From: Streptomyces cellostaticus
Lineage (GTDB): Bacteria; Actinomycetota; Actinomycetes; Streptomycetales; Streptomycetaceae
Reading direction: 5' to 3'
Assembly (NCBI RefSeq): GCF_001513965.1
Contig: NZ_KQ948016.1
Span: forward strand, 324,952-388,951
Length of the DNA: 64,000 nucleotides
Shown here: positions 7,288 through 20,350 of the stretch, one piece after another
How the letters are laid out: each line of letters begins with the position of its first letter
How positions within the stretch are numbered: the stretch's first letter is position 1
Position numbers and translations under genes: made by a program
The notes under the pieces: model-generated
Seen by the model: only the letters and a program-made list of their open reading frames with translations
What the model was told of the DNA's origin: nothing
Database searches by the model: none

Positions 7288-8521
7288 GCTGCTTCTGTGG
7301 TCGAGCATCACGTTGATCGTGATGGCCGGCTGTTACAACACCAGCCTTTTCCTTCTCTCACGGCGCAGAATTCGCCGCTCCCGGATCGACCGGAGAGAGC
7401 GCTTCTACGTATTTCTGCTCGCCTGTCTGAACGAAGAGAAAGTACTGTCCGAAAGCCTGGCGCGCATCACTTCCCTGCCCGCCGGGAATTTCATGGCACT
7501 GGTCATCGACGACGGCTCCGACGACCGCACCAGCGAGATCGCGCTGGCCGCGGATCCGGACCTGGTCCGGCTGCACCGGCGTACCCCGCCGAACGCACGC
7601 CGGGGCAAGGGCGCCGCGCTCAACGACGGGGTACGGCATCTCAGGGAGTCCGGCCTGCTGGACGGCCATGACCCGGCGGACGTCGTGCTGTGCGTGGTCG
7701 ACGCCGACGGACGGCTCGACCCGCACGTCGTGCAGTCCGTCGACCCCTACTTCGACGACCCTGGCACGGGCGCGGTTCAGGTCTGCGTCCGTATGTACAA
7801 CCGTGGGCAGGGGCTGCTGGCCCGCATGCAGGACATGGAGTTCGTCGTCTACGGCGACGTGTTCCAGAGTGCGCGCCGCTTCATCGGCAGCGTGGGCATG
7901 GGCGGCAACGGGCAGTTCATGCGGCTGTCGGCGCTCAACACGCTGGAGGGTGCCGGCCCGTGGAGCGACAGCCTCACCGAGGACCTCGACCTCGGCGTGC
8001 GGCTGATCGCCAAGGGCTGGACCAACATGCACTGCACCACCGCCGCGGTCTCCCAGCAGGCCGTGCTCAGCCTGCGGCGCCTGATCCGGCAGCGATCCCG
8101 CTGGTTCCAGGGGCACCTGCAGTCCGCCGGTCTCGTCCCGCTCATCCTGCGGGAGGTGCCGACCCGGCCGGCGCTGGACATGCTCTACCACCTGTCCAGC
8201 CCCGTCCTGATCCTGCTCACCTCGCTGCTGCCGATCTCCTTCCTGGTCGCCCTGGGCGCCACCGTCGTGGCCTCCCTCCAGGTGGGACATCCGCTCGTCT
8301 CGCCCATGTGGCTGCTCGGCCCGTATCTGCTGTCGTTCACGACCGCCTACGCGTACGGCTTCGTGTACGCCAAGCGGGAGCGCGAACTCGGGCTGGTGCG
8401 CTGTGTGCTCCTCGCCCATGTCTTCGTCTTCTACGGCTACATCTGGTTCTTCGCCGGCTGGTGGGGGTTCTGGCGGATGCTCACCGGCAAGCAGACCTGG
8501 CTGAAAACCGCGCGCACCTGA
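7262..8521 (+). CDS. Membrane-bound processive glycosyltransferase, family 2
   Basis: A 419-residue polysaccharide synthase. An N-terminal helix (LLLWSSITLIVMAGC) is followed by a GT-A domain with ACLNEEKVL, VIDDGSDDRT, the metal site VVDADG, the acceptor motif TEDLDLGVRL, and QRSRW, which is the Q(R/Q)xRW motif of processive synthases such as cellulose, hyaluronan and PNAG synthases. Two to three further helices follow (LILLTSLLPISFLVAL, VFVFYGYIWFFAGWW). It would polymerise a UDP-sugar and extrude the chain. A GTG at 7277 behind GCCGGGGGC is an equally good start. The epimerase gene downstream suggests that UDP-ManNAc may be the donor (inference). Confidence 0.85.
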   Translation: MPGALVITELLLWSSITLIVMAGCYNTSLFLLSRRRIRRSRIDRRERFYVFLLACLNEEKVLSESLARITSLPAGNFMALVIDDGSDDRTSEIALAADPDLVRLHRRTPPNARRGKGAALNDGVRHLRESGLLDGHDPADVVLCVVDADGRLDPHVVQSVDPYFDDPGTGAVQVCVRMYNRGQGLLARMQDMEFVVYGDVFQSARRFIGSVGMGGNGQFMRLSALNTLEGAGPWSDSLTEDLDLGVRLIAKGWTNMHCTTAAVSQQAVLSLRRLIRQRSRWFQGHLQSAGLVPLILREVPTRPALDMLYHLSSPVLILLTSLLPISFLVALGATVVASLQVGHPLVSPMWLLGPYLLSFTTAYAYGFVYAKRERELGLVRCVLLAHVFVFYGYIWFFAGWWGFWRMLTGKQTWLKTART

Positions 8522-8560
8522 GGACGCCCGTCCTCCCTCTCTCGCGGCTTTCCCGCCGCG
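8520..8560 (+). terminator. Two short hairpins after the GT2 gene
   Basis: GAGGAC-GCCC-GTCCTC starts in the stop codon (8520-8535) and CGCGGC-TTTCCC-GCCGCG follows (8543-8560). No T-run is present, as is usual in Streptomyces. They may reduce readthrough or stabilise the upstream message; the epimerase starts 80 bases later. Confidence 0.45.
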
Positions 8561-8639
8561 CATCTCTCCTCTCATCTCTCATCTCCGCACCGCTCACGCG
8601 GTCCTGCGACGACCGCGCATGCCCTAGGGGGGCCCTGTC

Positions 8640-9803
8640 ATGTCCACACATCCCTCAACCCTGCCCGTACGCGCCATGCTCGTGCTGGGCACCCGGCCGG
8701 AAGCGATCAAACTGGCGCCCGTGGCACGGGCGATGGCCGACGACCCGCAGTTCGAACCGATCGTCGTCACCACCGGCCAGCACCGCGAGATGCTCCACCA
8801 GATGCTCGGCCTGCTGTGCGTCGACGTACGGATCGCGCTCGACGTGATGCGCAGCCGCCAGGAGCTGTCCGAGCTGACCGCCCGGCTGGTCGGCGAGCTC
8901 GGCGAGGTCATGCGCGGTGAGCGGCCGGACCTGGTCGTGGTGCAGGGGGACACCACGACCGCGCTGGCCGGCGCCCTGGCCGCCTTCTACGAGAAGATCC
9001 CGGTCGCCCATGTCGAGGCGGGACTGCGCACCGGAGTCATCGACAACCCCTTCCCGGAGGAACTCAACCGCAGCCTGATCGGCCGCATCGCCCGCTGGCA
9101 CTTCGCCCCGACCCCGCGCGCGGCCCGGCACCTGACCGACGAGGGCGTCCCCGCGGAGCAGGTCTTCACCACCGGCAACACGGTGATCGACAACCTCCTG
9201 TGGGTGCTGGCCGAGGGCACCGGAACCTCCGCCTTCCGCACCGGCGCCAAGCGGATCCTGGTCACCCTGCACCGGCGGGAGAACCAGGGCGAGCGGATGC
9301 GCGGCATGGGCCGGGCGCTGGCCCGGCTCGCGCACCGCGGTGACGCGGAGATCGTGCTGCCGCTGCACAAGAGCCCCGCCGTCCGCGACGCACTGCTGCC
9401 CGAACTCGACGGCCACACCGGCATCTCGCTCGTCGAGCCGCTCGACTACGTGGACTTCGCGGCGACGCTGGCCGAGTGCGACCTGGTCCTCACCGACTCC
9501 GGCGGTATCCAGGAGGAGGCCCCCAGCCTGAGCAAGCCCGCGCTGGTGCTGCGCACGACCACCGAGCGCCCGGAGGCGGTCGAGGCGGGTGCGGCCCGGC
9601 TGATCGGCACGGACCCGGACGCCATCGTGACCTGGGCCGAGAAGCTCCTGGACGATCCGGCGGAGTACCGGAGGATGGCGGCCGCGGGCAATCCGTTCGG
9701 CGACGGGCTCGCCGCCACCCGCGTACTCGCCCAATTGGCCGAGGACTTCGCCGCCGAAGTACCCGTCGGCCTCACCGCGTCCGGGCCATACTCGGCTGCA
9801 TGA
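8640..9803 (+). CDS. wecB: UDP-N-acetylglucosamine 2-epimerase (non-hydrolysing)
   Basis: A 387-residue enzyme of full family length that interconverts UDP-GlcNAc and UDP-ManNAc. The motifs are intact: GTRPEAIKLAPV at the start, TTGQHREML, VVQGDTTTAL, HVEAGLRTG, PFPEELNR, TLHRREN, and the nucleotide-binding segment DSGGIQEEAPSLSKP. The ATG at 8640 follows CTAGGGGGGCCCTGTC. It lies directly downstream of a processive synthase and overlaps the next gene by ATGA. In this context it probably supplies the activated amino sugar for the polymer; in other bacteria the same enzyme (MnaA/WecB) feeds teichoic acid or ECA synthesis. Confidence 0.92.
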   Translation: MSTHPSTLPVRAMLVLGTRPEAIKLAPVARAMADDPQFEPIVVTTGQHREMLHQMLGLLCVDVRIALDVMRSRQELSELTARLVGELGEVMRGERPDLVVVQGDTTTALAGALAAFYEKIPVAHVEAGLRTGVIDNPFPEELNRSLIGRIARWHFAPTPRAARHLTDEGVPAEQVFTTGNTVIDNLLWVLAEGTGTSAFRTGAKRILVTLHRRENQGERMRGMGRALARLAHRGDAEIVLPLHKSPAVRDALLPELDGHTGISLVEPLDYVDFAATLAECDLVLTDSGGIQEEAPSLSKPALVLRTTTERPEAVEAGAARLIGTDPDAIVTWAEKLLDDPAEYRRMAAAGNPFGDGLAATRVLAQLAEDFAAEVPVGLTASGPYSAA

Positions 9804-10510
9804 CCTCGTCACTCCTGCGCCCCCGCCGCCGGATCCCGCCGATCCCGCAGGGGCGCAGGGGCCGTCTTCTCACCGCCCTGGCACTCGCGCTCACACTGAC
9901 CGCGCTCCTCGCGGTCACCCTGAGCCAGTGCCAGGGCGGCGGCTCACCACCGCCCAGGCCCTGGATCGACGGCACGACGCACGGCCGCTGGCTCTCCGTG
10001 TTCAACGGCCATGGCACCAACCTGGGCGACGACGACTCCCTGTCGCTGTCCCCCAGAGCCGCGGAGGATCCTGGTACGACGCACGCGGGCCTTGTGGTGA
10101 GCACCGCCTCGTACACCGACGTGCGGTACGACGCGCGTATGCGGACGGTGCAGCAGCTGCGGGATCCCGACCCGAACCCGTGGGAGGTGCCGTGGCTGGT
10201 GTGGGCATACACCGACCCGGAGCACTTCTACTACATCACCCTCAAGCCCAACGGCTGGGAGCTGGGCAAGCGGGATCCCGCATATCCGGGGGGCCAGCGT
10301 TTCCTGGCCACGGGGAAGACCAGGTACCCCGTGGGCGACTGGTACGAGGTGCGGGCGGAGCAGCGTGGCGCGGTGCTTGCGGTGTCGGTGGGCGGGAAGC
10401 CGCTGGTGACGTTCACGGACACCGAGCGCCCTTACAGCCGGGGCAGGGTGGGGGCTTACACCGAGGACGCGACCGTGAAGTTCGAGGGGCTGAAGGCTGG
10501 TTCGCGCTGA
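9800..10510 (+). CDS. Membrane-anchored lectin-like (LamG/DUF1080-type) protein
   Basis: A 236-residue protein whose ATG overlaps the epimerase stop (ATGA). A basic start (RPRRRIPPIPQGRRGR) and a hydrophobic stretch (LALALTLTALLAVTL) form a signal anchor; SQC follows but is not a canonical lipobox. The mature part, beginning WIDGTTHGRWLSVFNGHG, looks like a concanavalin-like jelly-roll of the LamG/DUF1080 kind, with paired strands such as YYITLKPNGWELGK and VGAYTEDATVKFEGLKAG. Such domains bind or cleave glycans. Its place at the end of the synthase operon suggests it binds the polymer at the cell surface (inference). Confidence 0.65.
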   Translation: MTSSLLRPRRRIPPIPQGRRGRLLTALALALTLTALLAVTLSQCQGGGSPPPRPWIDGTTHGRWLSVFNGHGTNLGDDDSLSLSPRAAEDPGTTHAGLVVSTASYTDVRYDARMRTVQQLRDPDPNPWEVPWLVWAYTDPEHFYYITLKPNGWELGKRDPAYPGGQRFLATGKTRYPVGDWYEVRAEQRGAVLAVSVGGKPLVTFTDTERPYSRGRVGAYTEDATVKFEGLKAGSR

Positions 10511-10519
10511 AAAGGCGGC

Positions 10520-10559
10520 GGCGCCCGCCCAGTCCGGTCGGGGACTTCGGGCAGGCGCC
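10520..10559. terminator. Bidirectional terminator hairpin
   Basis: A long stem pairs GGCGCC-C-GCCC with GGGC-A-GGCGCC and continues inward through a two-base bulge with AGTCC/GGACT. It sits between the convergent ends of the lectin-like gene and gltD and can serve both. Confidence 0.75.
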
Positions 10560-10604
10560 ACCAGTGTTCCGTACGCCTTTGTACGGGACGTCTTCGATGA
10601 ACCG

Positions 10605-12060
10605 TCAGACCATCAGCGCGCGGTCCGTCGGACGGATCGGGGCCGGCAGGTCGCTGGCTCCGGTCAGGCGGCGGTCGACACCGCGGGCGGCCGAGCGGCC
10701 CTCCGCGATCGCCCACACGATCAGGGACTGGCCGCGGCCGGCGTCGCCGGCGACGAACACACCCGGCACGTTGGTCTGGAAGTCGGCGTCGCGGGCGATG
10801 TTACCGCGTTCGTCGAGGTCCAGGCCGAACTGCTCCACAAGACCGTTCTCCCGGTCGGTGCCGGTGAAGCCCATGGCGAGGGTGACCAGCTGGGCCGGGA
10901 TCTTGCGCTCGGTGCCCGGCTTCGGGGTCAGCTTGCCGTCCACGAACTCGACCTCGGTGAGGTGCAGCCACTGGACGTTGCCGTCCTCGTCGCCCTCGAA
11001 GTGGGTGGTGGAGACGGAGTAGACCCGCTCGCCGCCCTCCTCGTGGGCCGAGGTGACCTTGTAGAGCATCGGGAAGGTCGGCCAGGGCTGGGCGACCGCG
11101 TTCCGCTCGTCGTTCGGGCGGGGCATGATCTCCAGCTGGGTGACGGAGGCCGCGCCCTGGCGGTGGGCGGTGCCCACGCAGTCGGCACCGGTGTCGCCGC
11201 CGCCGATGACCACGACGTGCTTGCCCTCGGCCGAGACCGGAGCGGTGACGTAGTCGCCCTCCTGGACCTTGTTGGCCAGCGGCAGGTACTCCATCGCCTG
11301 GTAGACGCCCTTGAGGTCGCGGCCGGGCACCGGCAGGTCGCGGGCGGTCGTCGCGCCGACGGCCAGGACCACGGCGTCGTACCGCTTCTTCAGGTCCGTC
11401 GCCTTCAGGTCACGGCCGATCTCGATGCCGGTGCGGAAGCGGGTGCCCTCCGCGCGCATCTGCTCGATACGGCGGTTGATGTGCCGCTTCTCCATCTTGA
11501 ACTCGGGGATCCCGTACCGCAGGAGGCCTCCGATGCGGTCCGCGCGCTCGTAGACGGCGACGGTGTGGCCGGCCCGGGTCAGCTGCTGGGCGGCGGCCAG
11601 GCCCGCCGGGCCCGAGCCGATGACCGCGACGGTCTTGCCGGACAGGCGCTCGGGGATCTGCGGGGCGACGTCCCCGGTCTCCCACGCCTTGTCGATGATC
11701 GAGACCTCGACGTTCTTGATGGTGACGGCCGGCTGGTTGATGCCGAGCACGCACGCCGACTCGCAGGGGGCCGGGCAGAGGCGACCGGTGAACTCCGGGA
11801 AGTTGTTGGTCGCGTGCAGGCGCTCCTGGGCGGCGGCCCAGTCCTCGCGGTAGGCGTAGTCGTTCCACTCGGGGATGAGGTTCCCCAGCGGACAGCCGTT
11901 GTGGCAGAACGGGATGCCGCAGTCCATGCACCGGCTGGCCTGCTTGCTGATGATCGGCAGCAGGGAGCCGGGGACGTAGACCTCGTTCCAGTCCTTGACG
12001 CGCTCGGCGACGGGGCGGGTCTTGGCGACCTCACGGCCGTGGTTCAGGAAGCCCTTCGGG

Positions 12061-12068
<8 letters not shown>
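10605..12068 (-). CDS. gltD: Glutamate synthase (NADPH), small subunit
   Basis: A 487-residue protein of normal length for GltD. The N-terminal domain carries the [4Fe-4S] cysteines in [14 protein letters not shown] and CPAPCESAC, followed by the FAD site [14 protein letters not shown] near residue 145 and the NADPH site [15 protein letters not shown]. The C-terminal [22 protein letters not shown] closes the FAD fold. It passes electrons from NADPH to GltB for reductive amination of 2-oxoglutarate. The ATG overlaps the end of gltB by 8 bases, so the two are coupled in one operon. Confidence 0.97.
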
Positions 12069-16662
<4,594 letters not shown>

Positions 16663-16999
16663 CGGCTCTCCCGTCGTCGTCATGTGGCATGTGGCAAGTG
16701 CCGAGGGACGACGTTGGCCCTCTGCGGAGTGCAAAATTTCGTGCAGGTTACATGATGGAGCGGATCTCGGGAACCGGATACTCCGTTCCAGCATGCGGAC
16801 GCCGCGTGGGGTGCGGCAGGTGCCGCGGGGTCACGGCAGGCGCCGCACACGGCGGCGGAAAGTATGGGGGGATCGAGCAGGACAAGATCGATCAGATCGG
16901 CGTCCGTCGGCCCTAGGAGAACGGGGGAGCGTCTTTCACTCCTCCCGCGAGTGCGCCGCAGGCGTCATTGCCCACAGCGCTTACGGCTCATGCCCGGTG

Positions 17000-17026
17000 G
17001 TTAAGCATTCGAAACCAGCGAGTAAC
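17000..17026. promoter_or_regulatory. Candidate GlnR box
   Basis: GTTAA-n6-GAAAC-n6-GTAAC reproduces three successive half-sites of the Streptomyces GlnR pattern gTnAc-n6-GaAAc-n6-gTnAc with only the last base of the first element off. The fourth element is not conserved. The box lies upstream of gltBD, which is a natural target of the nitrogen regulator, but 338 bases from the gltB start. Confidence 0.5.
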
Positions 17027-17027
17027 G

Positions 17028-17057
17028 GCTACTTATGCGGCCCCTCGCATAAGTAGC
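17028..17057. terminator. Perfect 12-bp stem-loop after the VIT gene
   Basis: GCTACTTATGCG-GCCCCT-CGCATAAGTAGC is a perfect 12-bp inverted repeat 8 bases past the stop of the leftward VIT gene. It is unusually A/T-rich for this genome and has no T-run. It probably ends VIT transcription, but it also abuts the GlnR-like box and could act at the gltB promoter. Confidence 0.65.
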
Positions 17058-17064
17058 GGTCAAG

Positions 17065-17796
17065 CTATCCTACGGCCGTTCCGAACAGGCTGCCCAGGGC
17101 GTACGTCACACCGGCCGCCGCACCGCCGAGCGCGAGCTGCCTGACCCCGCTGTACCACCAGGTCCGCGCGGTCACCTTGGCCACGACCGCACCGCAACCG
17201 AAGAGCCCGGCGAGCGCGAGCAGTACGGCCGGCCAGAGGGCGGTCGCACCCAGCAGGAACGGCAGGACGGGCAGCAGGGCGCCGAGCGCGAACGACCCGA
17301 AGGACGACACCGCGGCCACCAGCGGCGACGGCAGATCGCCGGGGTCGATGCCCAGCTCCTCGCGGGCATGGATCTCAAGGGCCTGCTCGGGATCCTCGGA
17401 CAGCTGCCGGGCGACCTCACGGGCCAGTGCGGGCTCGACCCCGCGGGCCACGTACAGTGCGGCGAGCTCGTTCTCCTCGTCCTGCGGATGCTTGCGCAGT
17501 TCGCGTCGCTCGACGTCGAGTTCGGCCTCGACGAGTTCACGCTGGGAGGCGACGGAGGTGTACTCGCCGGCCGCCATGGAGAAGGCGCCGGCGGCGAGCC
17601 CCGCGAGCCCGGTGATGACGATCGTCTGATGGCTGACGGAACCGCCCGCCACGCCGGTCATCAGGGCGAGGTTGGAGACCAGGCCGTCCATCGCGCCGAA
17701 GACGGCGGGGCGCAGCCAGCCGCCGTTGACGTCACGGTGCGTGTGGTTGTCGCGGTGCGCCGCGTGCAGCGGTGCCTCGGTTTCGATGATGGCCAT
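17065..17796 (-). CDS. VIT1/CCC1-family iron/manganese transporter
   Basis: A 243-residue membrane protein of the vacuolar iron transporter family. The family signature is clear: AVFGAMDGLVSNLALMTGV in the first helix and AAGAFSMAAGEYTSVASQRE in the second, then the acidic metal-binding hinge (ELDVERRELRKHPQDEENEL through EIHAREELGI) and three C-terminal helices. It would move Fe2+ or Mn2+ out of the cytosol. The ATG follows GGGGGGACCCCGC. Its upstream region has two sites resembling the DmdR/IdeR iron box, fitting iron-dependent control. It is monocistronic between a terminator hairpin and a divergent operon. Confidence 0.9.
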   Translation of the reverse strand: MAIIETEAPLHAAHRDNHTHRDVNGGWLRPAVFGAMDGLVSNLALMTGVAGGSVSHQTIVITGLAGLAAGAFSMAAGEYTSVASQRELVEAELDVERRELRKHPQDEENELAALYVARGVEPALAREVARQLSEDPEQALEIHAREELGIDPGDLPSPLVAAVSSFGSFALGALLPVLPFLLGATALWPAVLLALAGLFGCGAVVAKVTARTWWYSGVRQLALGGAAAGVTYALGSLFGTAVG

Positions 17797-17816
17797 GCGG
17801 GGTCCCCCCAGGAAGC

Positions 17817-17916
17817 TTAGCCAAAGCTAACTTTGGACGAGTTCTACTTTTCGACAACACCGAACCTACGCCGATAATTTCCACGCCGCCAGCAAGGAAA
17901 GGCTCGGCTAACCTGC
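17817..17916. promoter_or_regulatory. Two iron-box-like sites upstream of the VIT gene
   Basis: The site at 17898-17916 matches a DmdR/IdeR-type box (TTAGGTTAGGCTAACCTAA) at 13 of 19 positions, with GGCTAACCT intact. A second, weaker site at 17817-17835 (12 of 19) contains the perfect palindrome CCAAAG-CTAA-CTTTGG and lies about 20 bases before the VIT start. Regulation by a DtxR-type iron repressor or activator is inferred. Confidence 0.45.
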
Positions 17917-18063
17917 GGTTTTGCCACCGAATGCTCATCCGTGATGATCAGCGCTCAGATGCCGTGTGGGTGATGCGGGCCCCGCAAAGGCTCGCGCGGG
18001 CCGTGTCCGTGGGACACATCCGCAAAGGGGCTCCCAGGCCCTTGCCCGAAGGAGAGGCCGCCC

Positions 18064-19215
18064 ATGGCATCGACTGCCTGCACTCCCCCGCTCGCGGCGC
18101 CCGGGGACGCCGCCGGACTCCGCGAACGGGCGCGCGGCGCACTGCTCGGCCTGGCCGTGGGCGATGCGCTCGGGGCGCCCGCGGAGAACCTCAGGCCCTC
18201 CGAGATCCGCGCCCGCTGGGGCCGCATCACGGGGTACGTCACCAAGGCGCCGTCCGGCACGGACGACACCGAGTACGCGATCTTCTCGGGCCTGCTGCTG
18301 GCCCGGCACGGCTCGGCACTGACCCCCGCCCATGTCGAGGCCGCCTGGCACGAGTGGATCGCCGACCGGGCCGAGGGCCCCTTCCGCGGCGCCGGCTTCA
18401 GCGAGCGCGGCACGCTGGAGAACCTGCGCCGGGGGCTTGCGGCCCCCATCTCCGCCCAGCACCGCCACGCCTGGAGCGACGGCCTGGCGATGCGGGCGGC
18501 CCCCTTCGGCGTCTTCGCGGCGGGTCGCCCCGCCGAGGCGGCGCGACTGGTGGCGATCGACGGCTCGGTCAGCCATGAGGGCGAGGGCATCTACGGCGGC
18601 CAGGCGGTCGCTGCGGGAGTGGCGGCGGCGATGGCGGGCGCCTCGCCCGCGGTGGTGATCGCCTCGGCCCTCGCCGTCGTGCCCGACGACTCCTGGACGG
18701 CCCGCTCCCTGCGCCGCGCGGTGACCGTGGCCCACCGCGGCGAACGCGCGGTGCGCTCCGCGGTGGTGATCGGCGGCTACCCCTGGACCGACCTGGCGCC
18801 CGAGGCGATCGCCCTCGCCTTCGGCGCGTACGCGGCGGCCGACGGCGACTTCCGGGAGGCGGTCCTCACGGCGGTCAACATGGGCCGCGACGCGGACACG
18901 ACGGCGGCGGTTGCGGGCGCGCTGTCCGGCGCGACACAAGGCCTCTCGGCCATCCCCCCGGACTGGGCAGCAGCCATCGGCCCGGCGAGGGGCCGCTGCC
19001 TGCCGTCCATGGCCGGACATCACGTCCTGGACGTGGCGGAACTGCTGGTACCGGAGGAGGGCGGGAAGTGGGGGGCGGGGGTGGTGGTACCGGACTTCCT
19101 GCCGACGGCGGTACCGGATCCTGTCCCGGAGAGGGAGCCGGACCTCGCGTCGGGGCGGAGCCCCCTGGTGGGGGCCGGAAACACCGGTATCCCGGACAGT
19201 GAGGGTCGGCCATGA
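18064..19215 (+). CDS. ADP-ribosylglycohydrolase family protein, paralog 1 (catalytic residues intact)
   Basis: A 383-residue member of the DraG/ARH fold. The dinuclear-metal ligands expected for an active enzyme are present: GDALG with Asp34, TDDT at 66-69, SVSHEGEGIYGG, and NMGRDADT near 272-279. It would hydrolyse an N- or O-glycosidic bond to ribose, as in ADP-ribosyl-arginine or related ribosides. The tail after about residue 330 is extra and low in complexity. The ATG follows GAAGGAGAGG. It is the first gene of a seven-gene coupled operon; its stop overlaps paralog 2 (ATGA). The true substrate is unknown. Confidence 0.88.
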   Translation: MASTACTPPLAAPGDAAGLRERARGALLGLAVGDALGAPAENLRPSEIRARWGRITGYVTKAPSGTDDTEYAIFSGLLLARHGSALTPAHVEAAWHEWIADRAEGPFRGAGFSERGTLENLRRGLAAPISAQHRHAWSDGLAMRAAPFGVFAAGRPAEAARLVAIDGSVSHEGEGIYGGQAVAAGVAAAMAGASPAVVIASALAVVPDDSWTARSLRRAVTVAHRGERAVRSAVVIGGYPWTDLAPEAIALAFGAYAAADGDFREAVLTAVNMGRDADTTAAVAGALSGATQGLSAIPPDWAAAIGPARGRCLPSMAGHHVLDVAELLVPEEGGKWGAGVVVPDFLPTAVPDPVPEREPDLASGRSPLVGAGNTGIPDSEGRP

Positions 19216-20342
19216 CACGGCGCCGTATCGAGGGACTCCTCCTCGGCCTCGCCGCAGGAGACGCCGCCGGCTGGCCCGCAGCACGGCACCGCGCCGCCCG
19301 CATGCCCGAGTGGACCCGCAGACTGACCCGCGAACTGGACACCTTCGCCGAACTCAACGCCACCACCACCCTCCCCGTGCCGATCGCGCTCAACCAGCCC
19401 CCCGAGCCGCTCCGCCTGGGCCCCTCCGACGACGCCGAGTGGGCGGCGTTCGCCGCGGAAGCGGTCCTGCGGGCCGGCGACGACGACGTACTCGGCGACC
19501 TCAGCCGGGAACGCCGTATGCGCACCGCCATCGACCTCACCTGGACCGCCGTGGCCGCAGAGGTCGCCGCGGCGGCGGACCGCGCCCCCGAGATCGAGTC
19601 CGCCGTACTCCCGCTGCGCGCCCGCATCTCCGTCCGGGCCGGCCTCGGCAACCTCGCCGCCGGCCTGCGCCCGCCCGCCACCGGCCACGACAACCCGCAC
19701 TACTTCGACGACGCGGCCTGCGTCCGCGCCTGCGTCCTCGCCGTGGCCCACCCCGGCGACCCCGGGCGCGCCGCCGACCTCGCCGAGTTCGACGCCCGCT
19801 ACACCCAGGACGGCGACGGCGTGCACGGCGCCCGGGCGATGGCGGCGGCTCTCGCGCTCGCCCTCGCCGGAGCGGACCCGGACACCTGCGTGACGGCCGC
19901 GCTCGCCGAACTCCCCGAACAGACGGAGATCGGCCGCAACGCCCGCCACGCCCTCGTCCTGGCCAAGGACTGCGTCGAGGACAGCGAGTCGGCCTTCGCC
20001 CTCGTCCCCCTCCTGGAACACCAGATCGTCGACCACGTCTACAGCTACGGCATCGCCGCCGCCGAGACCGTCCCCGTCGCGCTCGCCCTGGCCACGGCCG
20101 CGCGGGGCCGTATCGCCGAGGCCGTCCCCGCCGCCGCGTGCCTGTCCCGGGTCGCCGACTCCGCCCCCGCCCTCGTGGGCGCGCTCACCGGCGCCCTGGG
20201 CGGCGGCGCGGCCGTCCCGGCCACCTGGCGGGATGCCTGCCGCACCCTGTCCGGCTGCGCCCTGCCCCGCCTCACCGGCACCGATCTGGTGGAACTCGCC
20301 GAACTCCTGGAAGCGACGGAGCGGGCCCGACCAGGAGGATGA
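19212..20342 (+). CDS. ADP-ribosylglycohydrolase family protein, paralog 2 (degenerate metal site)
   Basis: A 376-residue protein clearly related to its neighbours over the whole length (RRIEGLLLGLAAGDAAGWP at the start; DGDGVHGARAMAAALALALAG in the middle). The metal site is eroded: TDDT is SDDA (72-75) and the C-terminal GRDxDT signature has become LSRVADSAPA, so neither acidic pair is complete. The reading frame is intact and codon use is normal, so it is probably a kept non-enzymatic subunit rather than a dying gene. It is coupled by ATGA overlap to paralog 1 and lies next to paralog 3. Confidence 0.8.
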   Translation: MTRRRIEGLLLGLAAGDAAGWPAARHRAARMPEWTRRLTRELDTFAELNATTTLPVPIALNQPPEPLRLGPSDDAEWAAFAAEAVLRAGDDDVLGDLSRERRMRTAIDLTWTAVAAEVAAAADRAPEIESAVLPLRARISVRAGLGNLAAGLRPPATGHDNPHYFDDAACVRACVLAVAHPGDPGRAADLAEFDARYTQDGDGVHGARAMAAALALALAGADPDTCVTAALAELPEQTEIGRNARHALVLAKDCVEDSESAFALVPLLEHQIVDHVYSYGIAAAETVPVALALATAARGRIAEAVPAAACLSRVADSAPALVGALTGALGGGAAVPATWRDACRTLSGCALPRLTGTDLVELAELLEATERARPGG

Positions 20343-20350
20343 TTCGGGGC

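Larger units (their letters stand above)
16663..17064. other. 402-base gap: gltB leader and promoter region
   Basis: No convincing gene was found; a frame across it on the plus strand has no coding character. It holds the gltB ribosome site, a possible gltB promoter (TAACCT near 16750 on the minus strand), a GlnR-like box (17000-17026) and the strong hairpin after the VIT gene (17028-17057). Confidence 0.6.

Noticed and set aside
16663..16794. Upstream extension of gltB by 44 codons
   Set aside because: No ribosome site; the ATG at 16662 has one and places the catalytic Cys after a normal-length propeptide.
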